The notes below the pieces were generated by a model. It ran no database searches and was not told the DNA's origin. It worked only from the letters and a program-made list of their open reading frames with translations. From Portunus trituberculatus (Eukaryota > Arthropoda > Malacostraca > Decapoda > Portunidae): a stretch of DNA of 64,000 bases. Made by a program: the position numbers and the translations under genes. The stretch spans positions 837,501 through 901,500 of the forward strand of contig NC_059279.1 of NCBI RefSeq assembly GCF_017591435.1, in the 5' to 3' direction. Positions 10,480 through 26,470 of the stretch are shown piece after piece. The first letter of the stretch is position 1. Each line of letters begins with the position of its first letter.

Positions 10480-11424
10480 TTGAGTTAATTACCACAAAAA
10501 ATCACGGGCGAGTCGCAGCCAAAGGATGAAGAATGAACCGTGTGTGGTCGCGTCCTCTCGGATTTCCTTCGTTTTTACAGTAATTTTGAGAGCCGAGGTT
10601 CCGTGGGGCTGCCTGCCATTTACATAAACCTGGATGAGTTGGGGGAGGGAGGGATGGAGGAGGGAGAATGGAGGGACAACGGAAGGGAGCAGGAGTACGT
10701 ATGTGGGTGTGAGGGAGAAAGAGATGTGTATATGGTGAGGGAGAGATGATGGGAGAGGGATATGTCTCTGGGTGAAGATGGGGAGGGTTACTTGTGTAAG
10801 GGAAGAGAGGGAGGGTTATGCGTGTGGTAAGGGTATGTTTTAAGCCATTTACAAGTTCCTATAGGAAATATTTTGATGGACCGTACCTTTCAAGTTCTCC
10901 ATAGCTGTAAAATTTAGTTGTGGTCAATGAATATCTATCTATCTATCTGTGTGCGTGTTATTTCTCTCTCTCCTTACATTTTGAGAAGTGCTTCGCGTAG
11001 TGTTATGCCATACAGTGTTGTGCCGCCTTCCGCCCATCCATCACAGTAATATGGAGTAATGGCGGTGATTGTTATTATGCCCATGTGTCTGCGTCACTTC
11101 CCACTGCCGTCCCCCCCTCACCCCACTCACCGCCTCACACTACACCCTTCCGCGGCCCTCTCACAAGACCTCTTTTTGTTGCGTCGCTGCTGCCTCGCCT
11201 CCCGCTGCCCTTGTCTTCCGGCCCCCGCCTCGCTCTCTGACGTGAAGTGTTCCCGAGGGTCTCACTTCCCTGTATGGAGTTCATCCCCTGAGAACACTTC
11301 AGTATTAGGGGAGGTATATGAAGTGACCCGTCCCCCGCAGGTGTAAAGCAGCGACTTCCCTATCAGCTACTTCTGAAACGCTTTATTTTACCTGCAGCTG
11401 AAACATGTGTAAAAATCTTCTTGA
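10480..11424. other. Unassigned DNA, no gene recognised
   Basis: Contains G/A-rich sequence (10630-10830), a short TATC tract at 10932-10947 with a flank shared with 23770, and a C-rich single-copy stretch at 11080-11340. The open frame over the latter has no recognisable domain. Confidence 0.45.
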
Positions 11425-11910
11425 AACAATTTTTGGGTGACACATTCAGTACATTCTGAAGGTTTATTCAAGGCTACATGGGTTTATAAGTTTTTTTTTA
11501 TGATTTTGGTGACAGATTAACAACTTTTATATTATTAACTGAAGGAACTGTCTTCTAAAACTTTTTTTTTTGTCGCACATTTACTACATTCTAAAGGCTC
11601 CAGTCAAAGTTACACAAGTTTTTAATGATAGTTTTATTATTTTGGGGATATATTTGCAACTTTCTATATTATTAACTGAGGAAACAGTCTTCTGAAACAT
11701 TCAAGTATTGCTCATTCACTACATTTTGAAGGCTCTAGTCAAGACTATTTCGATTTTTAAGGGTGTTTTCATGGGTTTTTGGTGGCGGATAAACAAGATT
11801 TTTTAACAACTGAAGGAACAGTTTTTAAGAGCCCAGGTAAGCGTCTGTGTGGCCTCTAAAAATTACATTTGTGAAAGAGCAAAGTGTTTCTGTATACGAA
11901 TCAAAGCAGC
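11425..11910. repeat. Satellite-like family A, locus 1 (~136-bp units)
   Basis: About three diverged tandem units recur with ACATTCTGAAGGYT-type cores at 11452, 11587 and 11724 (spacing 135 and 137). The last part (11846-11905) contains GTGGCCT...AGAGCAAAGTGTTTCTG, which reappears at 52.75-53.07 kb, linking the two loci. Confidence 0.7.
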
Positions 11911-12366
11911 ACAATTAAACCCTTCCGTCTGTGTGACTCTCCCACGACCTAAACTGGTTAGAACGATGATGAACTTAAATACCACTGTTCGATTTCCTTA
12001 AGCTCACCTTCAGGCTTTAGTTGACCGGAATCACACACAAACATACGAAAATTTTAGTATGCAGGGGAATGAATCACTTAAAGGTGAAGTTATTTTGTTC
12101 TGTATTGGATTAATTTCTGGAGACGAACACAAATTTCTATATCAATACAGAGTTATTAAAGGTTCTTTCAGGTATATATACACTCTTTTCTTTAGATAAC
12201 TTAACATAGTACAGGATAATACACTTTGATTTAACCTTTTAACTTACAAACTGTCCTTTCATGTGCTGGTAAACACGTCTTCTTTGTGTCCTTGTGTCTT
12301 CATTATTTGTACTAACACCTCTGTAACACCATAGTTATTTACAGCTCCTCTGACACTTATAGCACA

Positions 12367-12640
12367 GTCTCTTGAATACTTCTGCAGTGTGAATAAGAGA
12401 CAAAATTACCCACAAGTCCCTTCTCATCTACATTGTTATGCATGTTTTACATTGGTCTAAAATTGAACACATCCCGACCATAGCAAAAAGTCTTAAGGAA
12501 AATGTCTCTTGAATACTTCTGTAGTGTGAATAAAAGAAAATTACCCACAAGTCCCTTCTCATGTACATTGTTATGCACTTTTTACATTGGTCTAAAATCG
12601 AACACATCCCGGCCGTAGCGAAAAGGCTTAAGGAAAACAT
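12367..12640. repeat. Tandem duplication, two 137-bp units
   Basis: GTCTCTTGAATACTTCTG starts at 12367 and again at 12504. The units are about 90% identical over their length. Confidence 0.9.
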
Positions 12641-12955
12641 GTATTCCAGCAAAGTGGCATGTTTTTCTGCCTCGCGAAATGCACACTAAGGAAGTCGAGA
12701 ACCACAAAATAAACATAATAAAATACAAAGCAGGAAAGCCATCGTAAAAACAGCATAGACTGAGGTGGCGGACTCCACGCTAAACGCAGGGCACTCACGC
12801 ACGCACCTTGAGGAACAGCAGAGCATTCGAGCGGCGAGTCCTTCAGTGGTTTATTGTCCCCCATTATAACACACACGGGAATGTAGTGAAGGCAATGGCT
12901 GGGCTGTGTGCTTCCCCAAGGTGACCGTGCGAGGGTATTGGAGATTAGCCTTTGT
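12641..12955. other. Single-copy DNA, no gene recognised
   Basis: Mixed composition; contains GCACGCACCTTGAGG (12798) and other E-box-like words. No coding evidence. Confidence 0.4.
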
Positions 12956-12959
12956 TTGA

Positions 12960-13435
12960 ATCACGGATGGGCTGCTGGGAAGACAGAAAGGGAAGGAAGG
13001 AAAATAAGAGAAAGACAATGCTGGGAAAGAAGATAAATGAAAAAGGAAAGAAGGGGAAAGATGAAAAGAGGAAAGTGGGGAAAAGGAGAAGGAAAAGAAA
13101 CGGTAATGAAATGAAAAATGAGAAAGGAAAGGAAGGAAAATAAGAGGACAGTGAAGTGAAAGAAGATAAAGAAAAAAAAGGAAAAAGGGGAAAGATGAAA
13201 AGATAAAGGTAGGGAAAAAGAAGAAGGAAAAGAAGAAAATATGAGAAGAAAAGGAAGGAAATTAAGAGGAAGAAAAGAAATCTGGAGAAAAGGAAGAAAA
13301 ACGAAACAAGATAGAGAAAATAAAAAAAAGAAAGAACGCTAATGAAATAAAAAAAACGTAAAGAAAAGTAAAGAAAAAAAAGAAGAAAAAGGAAAGAAAT
13401 AAGAAGAAAAAACGAGGACAAGAAAAAAGGAAAAT
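12960..13435. repeat. Purine-rich degenerate minisatellite
   Basis: The plus strand is nearly pure A/G for ~475 bp. GGGGAAAGATGAAAAGA recurs near 13050 and 13190, giving a ~130-bp periodicity. It could form a triplex (H-DNA). Confidence 0.7.
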
Positions 13436-13439
13436 ATGT

Positions 13440-14160
13440 GACAGGACCAATTTTAGTTAACTCTTTCACCATTGTCTTAATATTTGACCAGACCTGACAC
13501 GCGGGAAGGAGGGAAGGGAATGGGTGGGGGGTGACACGCGGGAAGGAGGGAAGGGAATGGGTGGGGGTGAAGCACACAACAAACGCACAAAGCAAAGGAA
13601 AAGAACTAGCACAAACCAAGAAAACACAAAGAAAATGCAAACAACAGGTAGATCATTACTAGTGTCTGGCTGACAATGCTATTCTTCACTGGTAGTCAGA
13701 GAGTCAGAGTACGGGAGAGTAGGAAGAGGAGGAGGAGGAGGAGGAGGAGGAGGAGGAATAGGAGGATAAGGAGGAGAAGGTGTAAGAGAAGAAAAAGATC
13801 TGAGAGGAGCCATTTTAGTTAACTATTTGACCATTCTCTTACTCTTTGACGCGGAGGTAAGTGTGTGTGTGGGGGGGCAGGGTGAAACATACAACAAACA
13901 CGCAAAGAGGAGGAAAAAAATAGCACAAACCAAGAAAACACAAAGAAAATGCAATAATCAGAGAGTCATAGTAAAGGAGAGGAGGAAGAGGAGAGGAGGA
14001 GGAGGAGGAGGAGGAGGAGGAGGAGGAGGAGGAGTAGGAGGATCAGAAGGAGGAGAGACTATAAAGGTCCTTGCAATTCTTCACTAAAAGCCAGAGTCAT
14101 AGTACAGTAGAAGAGGAAGAGGAAGAGGAGTAGGAGAATCAAGAGGAATAAGAGACTATA
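13440..14160. repeat. Tandem duplication, ~363-bp units carrying (GAG)n
   Basis: ATTTTAGTTAACT followed by CCATT occurs at 13449 and 13812. Both units continue through a G-rich block, a CACAAACCAAGAAAACACAA block and a (GAG)n tract (13725-13756 and 13995-14033). Within unit 1 a 37-bp G-rich sequence is itself duplicated (13495-13568). Confidence 0.85.
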
Positions 14161-14169
14161 AAGGCGGTC

Positions 14170-14350
14170 TCGATCTCACTGTCTCATCTTGTTAATTGAT
14201 CCTGAATTCTCTCGCACCTTCAGAAAAAAAACACACCAACATAATGATTGATGGACTCAGTAATGACCCGTGGAGTTAATTAGGATCGGAATCTCCTTAT
14301 GGCGTGCGGAACAGTCAGATGAGCGTCTCCCAAGGTGCTTATGGGTGTCT
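14170..14350. promoter_or_regulatory. Single-copy TAATTA-containing island
   Basis: Contains TTGTTAATTGATCC, ATGATTGATGG and GAGTTAATTAGGATCGG, a concentration of homeodomain- and PBX-like words in repeat-free DNA. Candidate only. Confidence 0.3.
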
Positions 14351-14393
14351 GCAGGTGACCAAGATGCTTACTCACCTATGCTGCTTACCTGGC

Positions 14394-14670
14394 TTGTTTA
14401 CTTATTTGCTGTTTACTTTTTGTGGTTGTTTATGTATTTTTATTTGTGTTGATTCGATGTTGTTTACTTGTGTTTACTTGTTATGGCTAATTCTTGTGTT
14501 TTTTTTTTTTTTTTTTATTTATTTTTCTTTGTGTTTACTTATTTGTTTACCTGTGATGTTTACCTGTATTTACCTGTTTACTGATGATTCCTGTGTGTTT
14601 ATTTTTATTTACCTTTCTGTTTACCTGTGTTTACCTTTTGTGTTTACGTGTTTGCTTCGTGTGTTTACCT
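14394..14670 (+). promoter_or_regulatory. Cluster of 12 TGTTTAC (forkhead-core) heptamers
   Basis: Twelve exact TGTTTAC words occur in about 275 bp, often as TGTTTACCTG or TGTTTACTTG. TGTTTAC is the core of the forkhead (FOX) site. It may be a degenerate ~10-bp minisatellite that happens to spell the site, a functional homotypic cluster, or both. Confidence 0.5.
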
Positions 14671-14873
14671 GCGCTAATTACTTCTGTGTCACCTGCTTTA
14701 GTTACCTGTGTCGCTGAGGAAACTAGGAAGACTCTTGTTTCCTTACACTTCTTTGTCATCATTCTTATCTTCATTACTTTTTTTCTTCCATTTTTATTTC
14801 CCTCTTCGTCTTGGTGAGCTTCTTCAGTGTTATCTTTCTTCTTTTTCTTTTCTTTTCGTTTTCTTTTTCTTTT

Positions 14874-15143
<270 letters not shown>

Positions 15144-15218
15144 CACACACAATACAAGAACCATCCTAAATGCAAGAGAATATTAACAAACCTAAATGCA
15201 AATGAGAGATCAACAAAC

Positions 15219-15333
<115 letters not shown>

Positions 15334-15591
15334 ATCAGAGGCAAAGGGTGATAATGTAAGCGAGTTTTGCAGGGTGAGAATTAAGTATTAAGTGGAAGAT
15401 TGAAGTAGGAGAGGAAGAGAGAGAGAAAGAGAGAGAGGGGAGGGAGAGGGAGAGGGAGAGGGAGAGGGAAGGAAGGAAGGAAGGAGCACGTCTAGCATCC
15501 TTCTTCCTCCTTCAGTATTCACCTCCCCCTTCCACGATAGCTAATTATGGTGTACAATAATTACTCGCCTTTAATAACAAGTGGAACTATC

Positions 15592-16268
<677 letters not shown>

Positions 16269-16306
<38 letters not shown>
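16269..16306. repeat. (GT)n microsatellite
   Basis: Perfect GT run of ~38 bp. Confidence 0.95.
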
Positions 16307-16308
<2 letters not shown>

Positions 16309-16504
16309 ACAGTGAGGGAATGTATGGCTGGAATATCAAGATTGTGGATTTTTAGAAGGTTTTTTTGGATGTGGATTTAGGATTTTTTGGTCATTTTTGG
16401 GTTAATGAAGTTATTTTCCTTTCTTTTTTTATTTTATTATTTTTTATTTAGAGTAGTGGATTTGGAAAAAGGTTATTGGTTATAAGAGAGGAAATTCAGA
16501 GTTT

Positions 16505-16507
<3 letters not shown>

Positions 16508-16560
<53 letters not shown>

Positions 16561-16612
16561 AGTGCAAGTATTATCGTGTTTGATATATGTAGCACGCGGA
16601 GGAGATTAACCG

Positions 16613-16670
<58 letters not shown>
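16508..16670. repeat. (GT)n and (GA)n microsatellites
   Basis: GT at 16508-16559 and GA at 16619-16670, 59 bp apart. Confidence 0.96.
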
Positions 16671-16671
<1 letters not shown>

Positions 16672-16779
16672 CAAGACAGTGATAAATGCTTTCTTAGACT
16701 TAACTCGTAATTAATGCTGATTATGATCGATTAGCAGACGAGACTCAATGAGATAATTACACTGGATACTCTGGCAGGG

Positions 16780-16930
16780 TTGGGCTGACGAAGGCGCTGT
16801 AGAACCCACGCCCTTCACCTGCTGTAGCGCTACGCAGCATTAGGCGGCGTTACTTGGCGATACACGAGTGCCCATAGCGTTACATAGCGTTGCAGAGCGT
16901 TAAGTAGAAGCGTTTTGTGGTTTGTAGCGT
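16780..16930 (+). repeat. Short scattered GCGTTA-type repeats
   Basis: GCGTTAC, GCGTTGC, GCGTTAAG and close variants (TAGCGCTAC, GGCGATAC) recur about every 10-17 bp. It is CpG-rich and immediately precedes the minisatellite at 16915. Confidence 0.5.
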
Positions 16931-17745
16931 CGGTTAGTGTTTGGTATGTCAAGGAAGGGAAGTAAAAGATGGCTGGTGAACAAAATTAGGTGATTTTCTT
17001 GTTATTGTACGTAGCTTTGAATAAACTGAGGTTGACAAAGAACTGAGGTATTGAAATAAGTAATGGATTTTAGTATGGTTTGCCTTATTTCTTAGTGTCT
17101 GGTTTGTCTGAGTGGAGGTAAAAGATGGGTGGTGGACTAGACTAAGAGTGTTTTTTGTTACTGTAGCCTAAAGTAAGCTGAGGTTGACGAGGTACTAAGG
17201 TATTGAAAAAAGCAGTTAATTTAAGTATGGTTTGCCTTATTATTTAGAGTCAGGTAGGTCAGAAAAGGGGAGTAAAAGATGGCTGGTGGACTATACTAAG
17301 ATTGTTTTGTTATTGTAGCCTTAAATAAGCTAAGGTTGACGAGGAAATGAGCTATTGAAAAAAGTAGTTAATTTGAGCATGGTTTACCGTGTTGTTTTGT
17401 ATTTGGTAAGCCAGGGAAGGGAAGGAAAAGATGGCTGGGGAACTAGACTAAGAGTGTTTTGTTATTGTAGCCTAAAGTAAGCTGAGGTTGACGAGGAACT
17501 GAGGTATTGAAATAAATAGTTAATTTGAGTATGATTTTGCCTTGTTATTCAGAGTTTGGCATGTCAAGGAAGGGAGATAAAAGATGGCTGGTACTCTAGG
17601 CTAAGTAAGAGACGTGTTTTGTTTATTGTAGCCCGAGTAATTGACGGGGAACTGAGGTAATGAGATAAAGTGAAGTTAATTTGAGTACGTGTATGGTTTG
17701 CCGGGTTAGCTAGTGTCTGGTCGGTCAGGAGTGGAGTTAAAGGTT
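16915..17745. repeat. Minisatellite, ~5 units of 152-158 bp
   Basis: The landmark GTAAAAGATGGCTGGTG recurs at 16962, 17118, 17272, 17424 and 17576, and weakly at 17734. Other unit-wide landmarks are GTAGCCTAAAGTAAGCTGAGG and TATGGTTTGCCTT. Units are roughly 80-90% identical. Confidence 0.9.
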
Positions 17746-18002
17746 GCGCTAAAAGATATTCAAGAAAGTAATATCATGATTGTCTCTTCCATAACAAAAT
17801 AATAAAGAAGAGCCCTTTGATTTTGAAGATGCTTTGAAACTCCACAAACTTCATTAATGAATAGGTTTTGTTGCACTGACCTGTAATATATGCAAGAAAA
17901 ATAAAGAGGTCTGCGAATTATGTCTCCTGTAAAGAAATAGAATTACTAAATATAAACCATCTTTTCTTTTAAACATGGCTTGAAGCTCAGCAGAAAAGTA
18001 GA
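17746..18002. other. A/T-rich unassigned DNA
   Basis: Nothing recognised. Confidence 0.4.
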
Positions 18003-18219
18003 TTAACCCATTCAGTACTGAGACGCATTTTTACACTGAGTTTTAGATGTGATTAAACATTTTTTTTTTTTACATTGGAAACGGTGTATGGATGTCAGAA
18101 GATTAATGGCCACAGTCTTCACTATTTTGATCCCCCATATGAATTTCTGAAGCTATATAAAATCACCAGATAGTAAGGAAAATGTATATGAAAACGCGTC
18201 ATGGTACTGGAGGGATTAA
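18003..18219 (-). mobile_element. TTAA MITE copy 3
   Basis: TTAACCCATTCAGTACTGAG at the left and CATGGTACTGGAGGGATTAA at the right give matched inverted ends and a perfect TTAA pair. A poly-T slippage run (18060-18072) lies in the left third. Confidence 0.93.
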
Positions 18220-19563
<1,344 letters not shown>

Positions 19564-19602
19564 AAGACTAAACACTCTAAAATTCTAATGAAATATATCT
19601 AC

Positions 19603-20230
<628 letters not shown>

Positions 20231-20544
20231 TTGGCACCCCACCACTCGTCGAAAGCCACCTGTGAGCCATCCTCAGGTGTGCTGGCGACAGGTGGACAGC
20301 TCTTGTGGTGGTAGTGGTGGTGGTGGTGGTGGATTTCTAGAGTTGCGTAAGATGACGGGAGGGAATAAATGTGGTTTGGAAGGTGGAAGGAGTGAGTTAC
20401 GAGTGGTTTAGAAAGATGAAGAAAACGAATGATAAGGACAGTGAGATGGATAACTGGTATTTCACTGTTGGAAAAGAGAGAAAGTGAAGAAAGTGAAGAT
20501 ATAAGAAGAATATGTGGTGTGAAATAGAAGAGAAGGAGAGAGAG

Positions 20545-20679
20545 GCAAGGTTGAGATGTTTTGGACATGTGAGGAGAAGAGATCAGGAGGAACCAGTGAA
20601 TAAGGCAATGCTGATACCAGTTAAGGGGACAAGGAGTGTGGGTAGACAGAATAAAATGGAAAGACGTGCTGAAGCGTGA
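20545..20679 (+). mobile_element. Degraded C-terminal end of a non-LTR reverse transcriptase
   Basis: From 20545 a 44-codon open frame begins A-RLRCFGHVRRRD and continues EEPVNKAMLI, then a basic Arg-rich stretch, to a stop at 20677. RLRWFGHV.RRD followed by VGRP-type basic residues is a recurrent C-terminal signature of many metazoan LINE polyproteins; here Trp is replaced by Cys. Sequence upstream has decayed into purine-rich DNA with stops. Confidence 0.6.
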
Positions 20680-20699
20680 CATGAATAAACTTTGACCAC

Positions 20700-21410
20700 A
20701 AGAAGAGGAACGCAATGAATAGATACAGATGAACAAAGTTAACTTGAGCTGTTTACCTTACTATACACTGAGAATAAGGTCATATGAAGAAGATTGATGA
20801 AGAAATGAACAGTATAGAAGTCAAAGAGAAAATAAGGGAAAGAAAAGAGATAAACGAAGAGATATGAGAGATTTAGAAGGATGAGAAAGGAAGGAACAGT
20901 ATATTCTTGTGGGTATGAAGAAGGAAGCAGAAGAAATGGAAGAGAAAGAGGGAAAGAAAAGGATAAGAGAAGAGTTACGAATGGTGAAGATGGATGAAGA
21001 AAAATGAAATATGAATTTGGAAAGAAGATTAAGAAGAAAGTAGAAATAAAAGAGAAGAATTTAGAGGAAAGGGAGAAAGGGAGGCATTCGTGAAAGGATG
21101 AGGAGAATGGAGAAATGAACATGATTTAGAGAATAAGAGAATAAAGAAAGTAGCGAAGATGGATTAGAAGAGGTACTAGAAAATCAACTCATATGATTTT
21201 GGATATAAAAAAAAAAAGGAAAGAGAAATAAAAACGAAGCAAAAAAAAAAATATGAGAAGTTGTAAGCGCCAGGATGAAAGAAGAGGAGGTGAAGGAAGG
21301 AGGAAGAAAGAGAGAAAGAAGGAGGGGGAAGGAGGAAAAAAAGGAAGCCAAAGTCGATATTTCAATTAATCACAATTTTCTCCCATTAGCAATTACTGAA
21401 GTGGAAGATC
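20700..21410. repeat. 700-bp purine-rich tract
   Basis: Mostly A/G on the plus strand with short A runs. No units with clear period. Probable decayed purine minisatellite. Confidence 0.55.
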
Positions 21411-21411
21411 A

Positions 21412-21414
<3 letters not shown>

Positions 21415-21478
<64 letters not shown>
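21415..21478. repeat. (GT)n microsatellite
   Basis: Perfect GT run of ~64 bp. Confidence 0.96.
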
Positions 21479-21482
<4 letters not shown>

Positions 21483-21687
21483 CGTGCATGTGCTCGATCC
21501 TCCAGGTATATGACTAATGTACTTGAAAAATCTAATTACTTACTCTTCACTTGTCATATTCCCGTTAGGATTTTGTGTAACCATAGACTACAATTTCTAC
21601 TTTAAAATGTATGTATTGCTGTAGAATGGAATCTTATAGGCCTATTACACGTGATTATACATTATTTTGTACTTTGTTGTGGTCGAT

Positions 21688-21938
<251 letters not shown>

Positions 21939-22092
21939 AATAAAAAAAACGTGAAAATGGGAATGCATTACACCCACGCAGTGATCCTGTGGTGCATGAC
22001 AATCTGTTTCTCTATCAGTGGACTTTGCATAGCCAGAAAATTTTAAATGTACCAACAAAACAACAAAATACTTACGCTACAAATGAAAACAG

Positions 22093-22545
<453 letters not shown>

Positions 22546-22616
22546 CCTCCTCCTCCTCCTCCTCCTCCTCCTCCTCCTCCTCCTCCTCCTCCTCCTCCTC
22601 CTCCTCCTCCTCCTCT
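22546..22616. repeat. (CCT)n microsatellite, ~71 bp
   Basis: Perfect CTC/CCT run. Confidence 0.97.
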
Positions 22617-22788
22617 TCCTTTAATACCCCTTTCACTAATTTTTTTTACCTATTTTAAGTGTTTACCCTTTGATTATCAATCCTTTTTCTTCTTCCCTCT
22701 TTATCTTCTTTTCTTTAACTAATATTACACGTTTAGTTCCCATTCCTTCCTATTCCACTCTTTTTATACCACCCAATATAAATTCCAC

Positions 22789-23459
22789 TTAACCCCTTCC
22801 TTACTAGGACACACTTTTACCTTGAGATTTGTGCAGGACTAGACCATTATATCGACATTAAGAATAGTCTATGGAGCTCAGAAGATTAATGGCCACAGTC
22901 TACACTATTTTAATCCCCCACATAAGTTTCTGAAGCTGTATAACCTCTTCAGTACTGGGACACATCTTTACCTTGAGTTTTGAGTGCGATTAGACGATTT
23001 TATTTGCATTAGGAAGCGGCTATGAAGGTCAGAAGACTAATGGCCACAGTCTACACTATTTTAATCCCCTCACATAAGTTTCTGAAGCTGTATAACCTCT
23101 TCAGTACTGGGACACATCTTTATCTTGAGTTTTTAGTGCGATTAGACGATTTTATTTGCATTAGGAAGCGGCTATGAAGGTCAGAAGATTAATGGCTACA
23201 GTCTACACTATTTTAATCCCCCCCACATAAGTTTCTGAAGCTGTATAACCTCTTCAGTACTGGGACACATCTTTACCTTGAGTTTTGAGTGCGATTAGAC
23301 GATTTTATTTGCATTAGGAAGCGGCTATGAAGGTCAGAAGACTAATGGCTACAGTCTACACTATTTTAATCCCCTCACATAAGTTTCTGAAGCTGTATAA
23401 AATCACCAAATAGTAAGCAGAATGAATATGAAAACGCGTTATGGTACTCAAGGGGTTAA
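22789..23459 (-). mobile_element. TTAA MITE copy 4, amplified into a 4-unit tandem array
   Basis: The outer TTAA boundaries are at 22789 and 23456. The first three-quarters of the element are repeated four times head to tail, with junctions at 22941, 23093 and 23246 (periods 152, 152, 153). Each junction joins GAAGCTGTA directly to TAACCTCTTCAGTACTGGG, so a terminal repeat restarts inside the element. Only the last unit carries the other terminus. Units 2 and 4 differ at about one position, while unit 3 differs at about five, so the amplification is recent. Confidence 0.93.
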
Positions 23460-23623
23460 AAACGACTTGACTTCACGTTTGCTTCTGTAATGGGGTTTTG
23501 ATCTTGTTTGTAAGAGTGACTTGTGTACTGAAGGCGGAGTTTAGGTTGAGCGTTCGAAGATGCAAATGTTAGCGATGTTGTTTATGCGGCGACTGGAAAG
23601 TTTGGTTGCTCTTAGGAAAGTTA

Positions 23624-23628
<5 letters not shown>

Positions 23629-23672
<44 letters not shown>

Positions 23673-23690
23673 TGTGTGTGTGTGTTTTTT
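23629..23690. repeat. (GA)n-(GT)n compound microsatellite
   Basis: GA to 23670, then GT, then a T run. Confidence 0.95.
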
Positions 23691-23767
23691 TTTAGTTTTT
23701 AGTGAGTTTTAGATTATATTTTGTCATTTGTTCTTTTAACTCGTTTATGTAATTTCTTTCAAATGTA

Positions 23768-23782
23768 ACTGTGGTCAATGAA

Positions 23783-23847
<65 letters not shown>

Positions 23848-23880
23848 GTCTATCAATTTATCTATCTTTCTATCTATGTG
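23768..23880. repeat. (TATC)n microsatellite with shared flank
   Basis: TATC units run from 23786. The 5' flank TGTGGTCAATGAATATC is also present before the short TATC run at 10917-10950. Confidence 0.93.
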
Positions 23881-24938
<1,058 letters not shown>

Positions 24939-25219
24939 GGAGAGGTAAAAACTAAAGAAATGGAAATAAATACGTACTGACTTTAAATATGAAAGGCCAG
25001 AAGCTTTCCCCTCTACCACATTCATCAAGCAGGAAGTAGATGAACACCACGCATAAAATCTCTCACTATTGAATCATGCAAGTAATTGACCTTTTCGCCT
25101 CTCTCACCTGCTACGGCCGCGCACTGAGGCGAGAAGGCGAGACTGACAGTGACTCCCAGAAACAAGAATTTAGGAGAAGCAGATGAAAAAGAGGAATTAA
25201 TGAGAGGAATGGGAGAAAA

Positions 25220-25352
<133 letters not shown>

Positions 25353-25413
25353 TCGTTACCCTCCTACCCATAACTACGTAATTTGACCTAACTCGACCTA
25401 ACACCAGCGCCCA

Positions 25414-25415
<2 letters not shown>

Positions 25416-25467
<52 letters not shown>
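25416..25467. repeat. (CA)n microsatellite
   Basis: CA run 64 bp after the GT run and complementary to it; transcription or replication across both could form a long hairpin. Confidence 0.96.
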
Positions 25468-25472
<5 letters not shown>

Positions 25473-25641
25473 AAAACAAAAATCCTTACTAAGATTCACA
25501 TACAAAATTCCTAATAAACAATTTACCATTCAAAATAATAGAAAAACAAATAAATAAACTTTTTTCTTTGACTTTGCATATAGAAGAACCGAAAACATTC
25601 AAAACCACGACGTGAATATAGGGAGAAAGGCAATACCACCC

Positions 25642-25643
<2 letters not shown>

Positions 25644-25704
<61 letters not shown>

Positions 25705-25808
25705 GTGTGACAGGAAATGGGATCGCCGTTTTATGAATAGATGATGGGGTTTGGTGATCCCGTAAAGTTATTGGAATGGTGTAATGGCGATGAGGAGGTT
25801 ACATCCCG

Positions 25809-25846
<38 letters not shown>
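25644..25846. repeat. Two (GA)n tracts
   Basis: GA runs at 25644-25699 and 25812-25846. Confidence 0.95.
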
Positions 25847-25851
<5 letters not shown>

Positions 25852-26470
25852 GTTTATCTTATTTCTTTACTTTTTTCCCACTAATATGATTCTTTTATTT
25901 ACTCTTTTTTTTTTATTTTTGTTTATCTTTATTCAGTTTTCCTTTATTTCTTTCCTTTTAATTTTGTTTACTTCATTATTCATATTTTTATCTTTTTATT
26001 TTATGTTTTTCTCTCATTCCATTTATTTTTTTTATTCATTCATTCATATTTACTACTATTCCTTCCTTCCTCTTTTTCTTATCAATCATTGTTTTCTTAT
26101 TTCTGTTTTTTTTTTATCAGTTTCTTAATTTATATTCCTCTGATTCTTATTTTATTCTCTCTTTCCCTTCCTTCACCTTTTCATTCCCCCTCATATTCTA
26201 TTTCATATATTTACTCTCATTCCTCCATCTTCCCTCAATTCTTACCCTACATACTCTCTTTCTATCTCTTTCATCATCTCTTCCTGTCATTCCTATACTC
26301 ACTTTCACTTCGTATTCCCCTAAAACTCACTCAATTTTATCCTTCTATCCTCCTATCTCCCCTTCACATTACCATTCCTACTTACTCCCTCACCTCTCCC
26401 AGTCAATCTCTCGTCCTCCAATGCTATCTTCTCCCATCATTCACCGTCAGTCAGCAGCATTCACTCGTGT
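25847..26470. repeat. Polypyrimidine-rich tract, ~620 bp
   Basis: T/C-rich on the plus strand, like 9530-10470; open frames are Phe/Ser/Leu-rich artefacts. Confidence 0.7.

Noticed and set aside
9885..10529. 214-codon Phe/Leu-rich frame resembling a multi-pass membrane protein
   Set aside because: The tract is polypyrimidine DNA; hydrophobic residues follow from T/C-rich codons. The same happens at 12.9-13.6, 25.8-26.5, 48.3-49.2 and 62.8-63.8 kb.
11059..11346. 95-codon frame in C-rich single-copy DNA
   Set aside because: No domain, no promoter or splice evidence; length is compatible with chance in stop-poor C-rich sequence.
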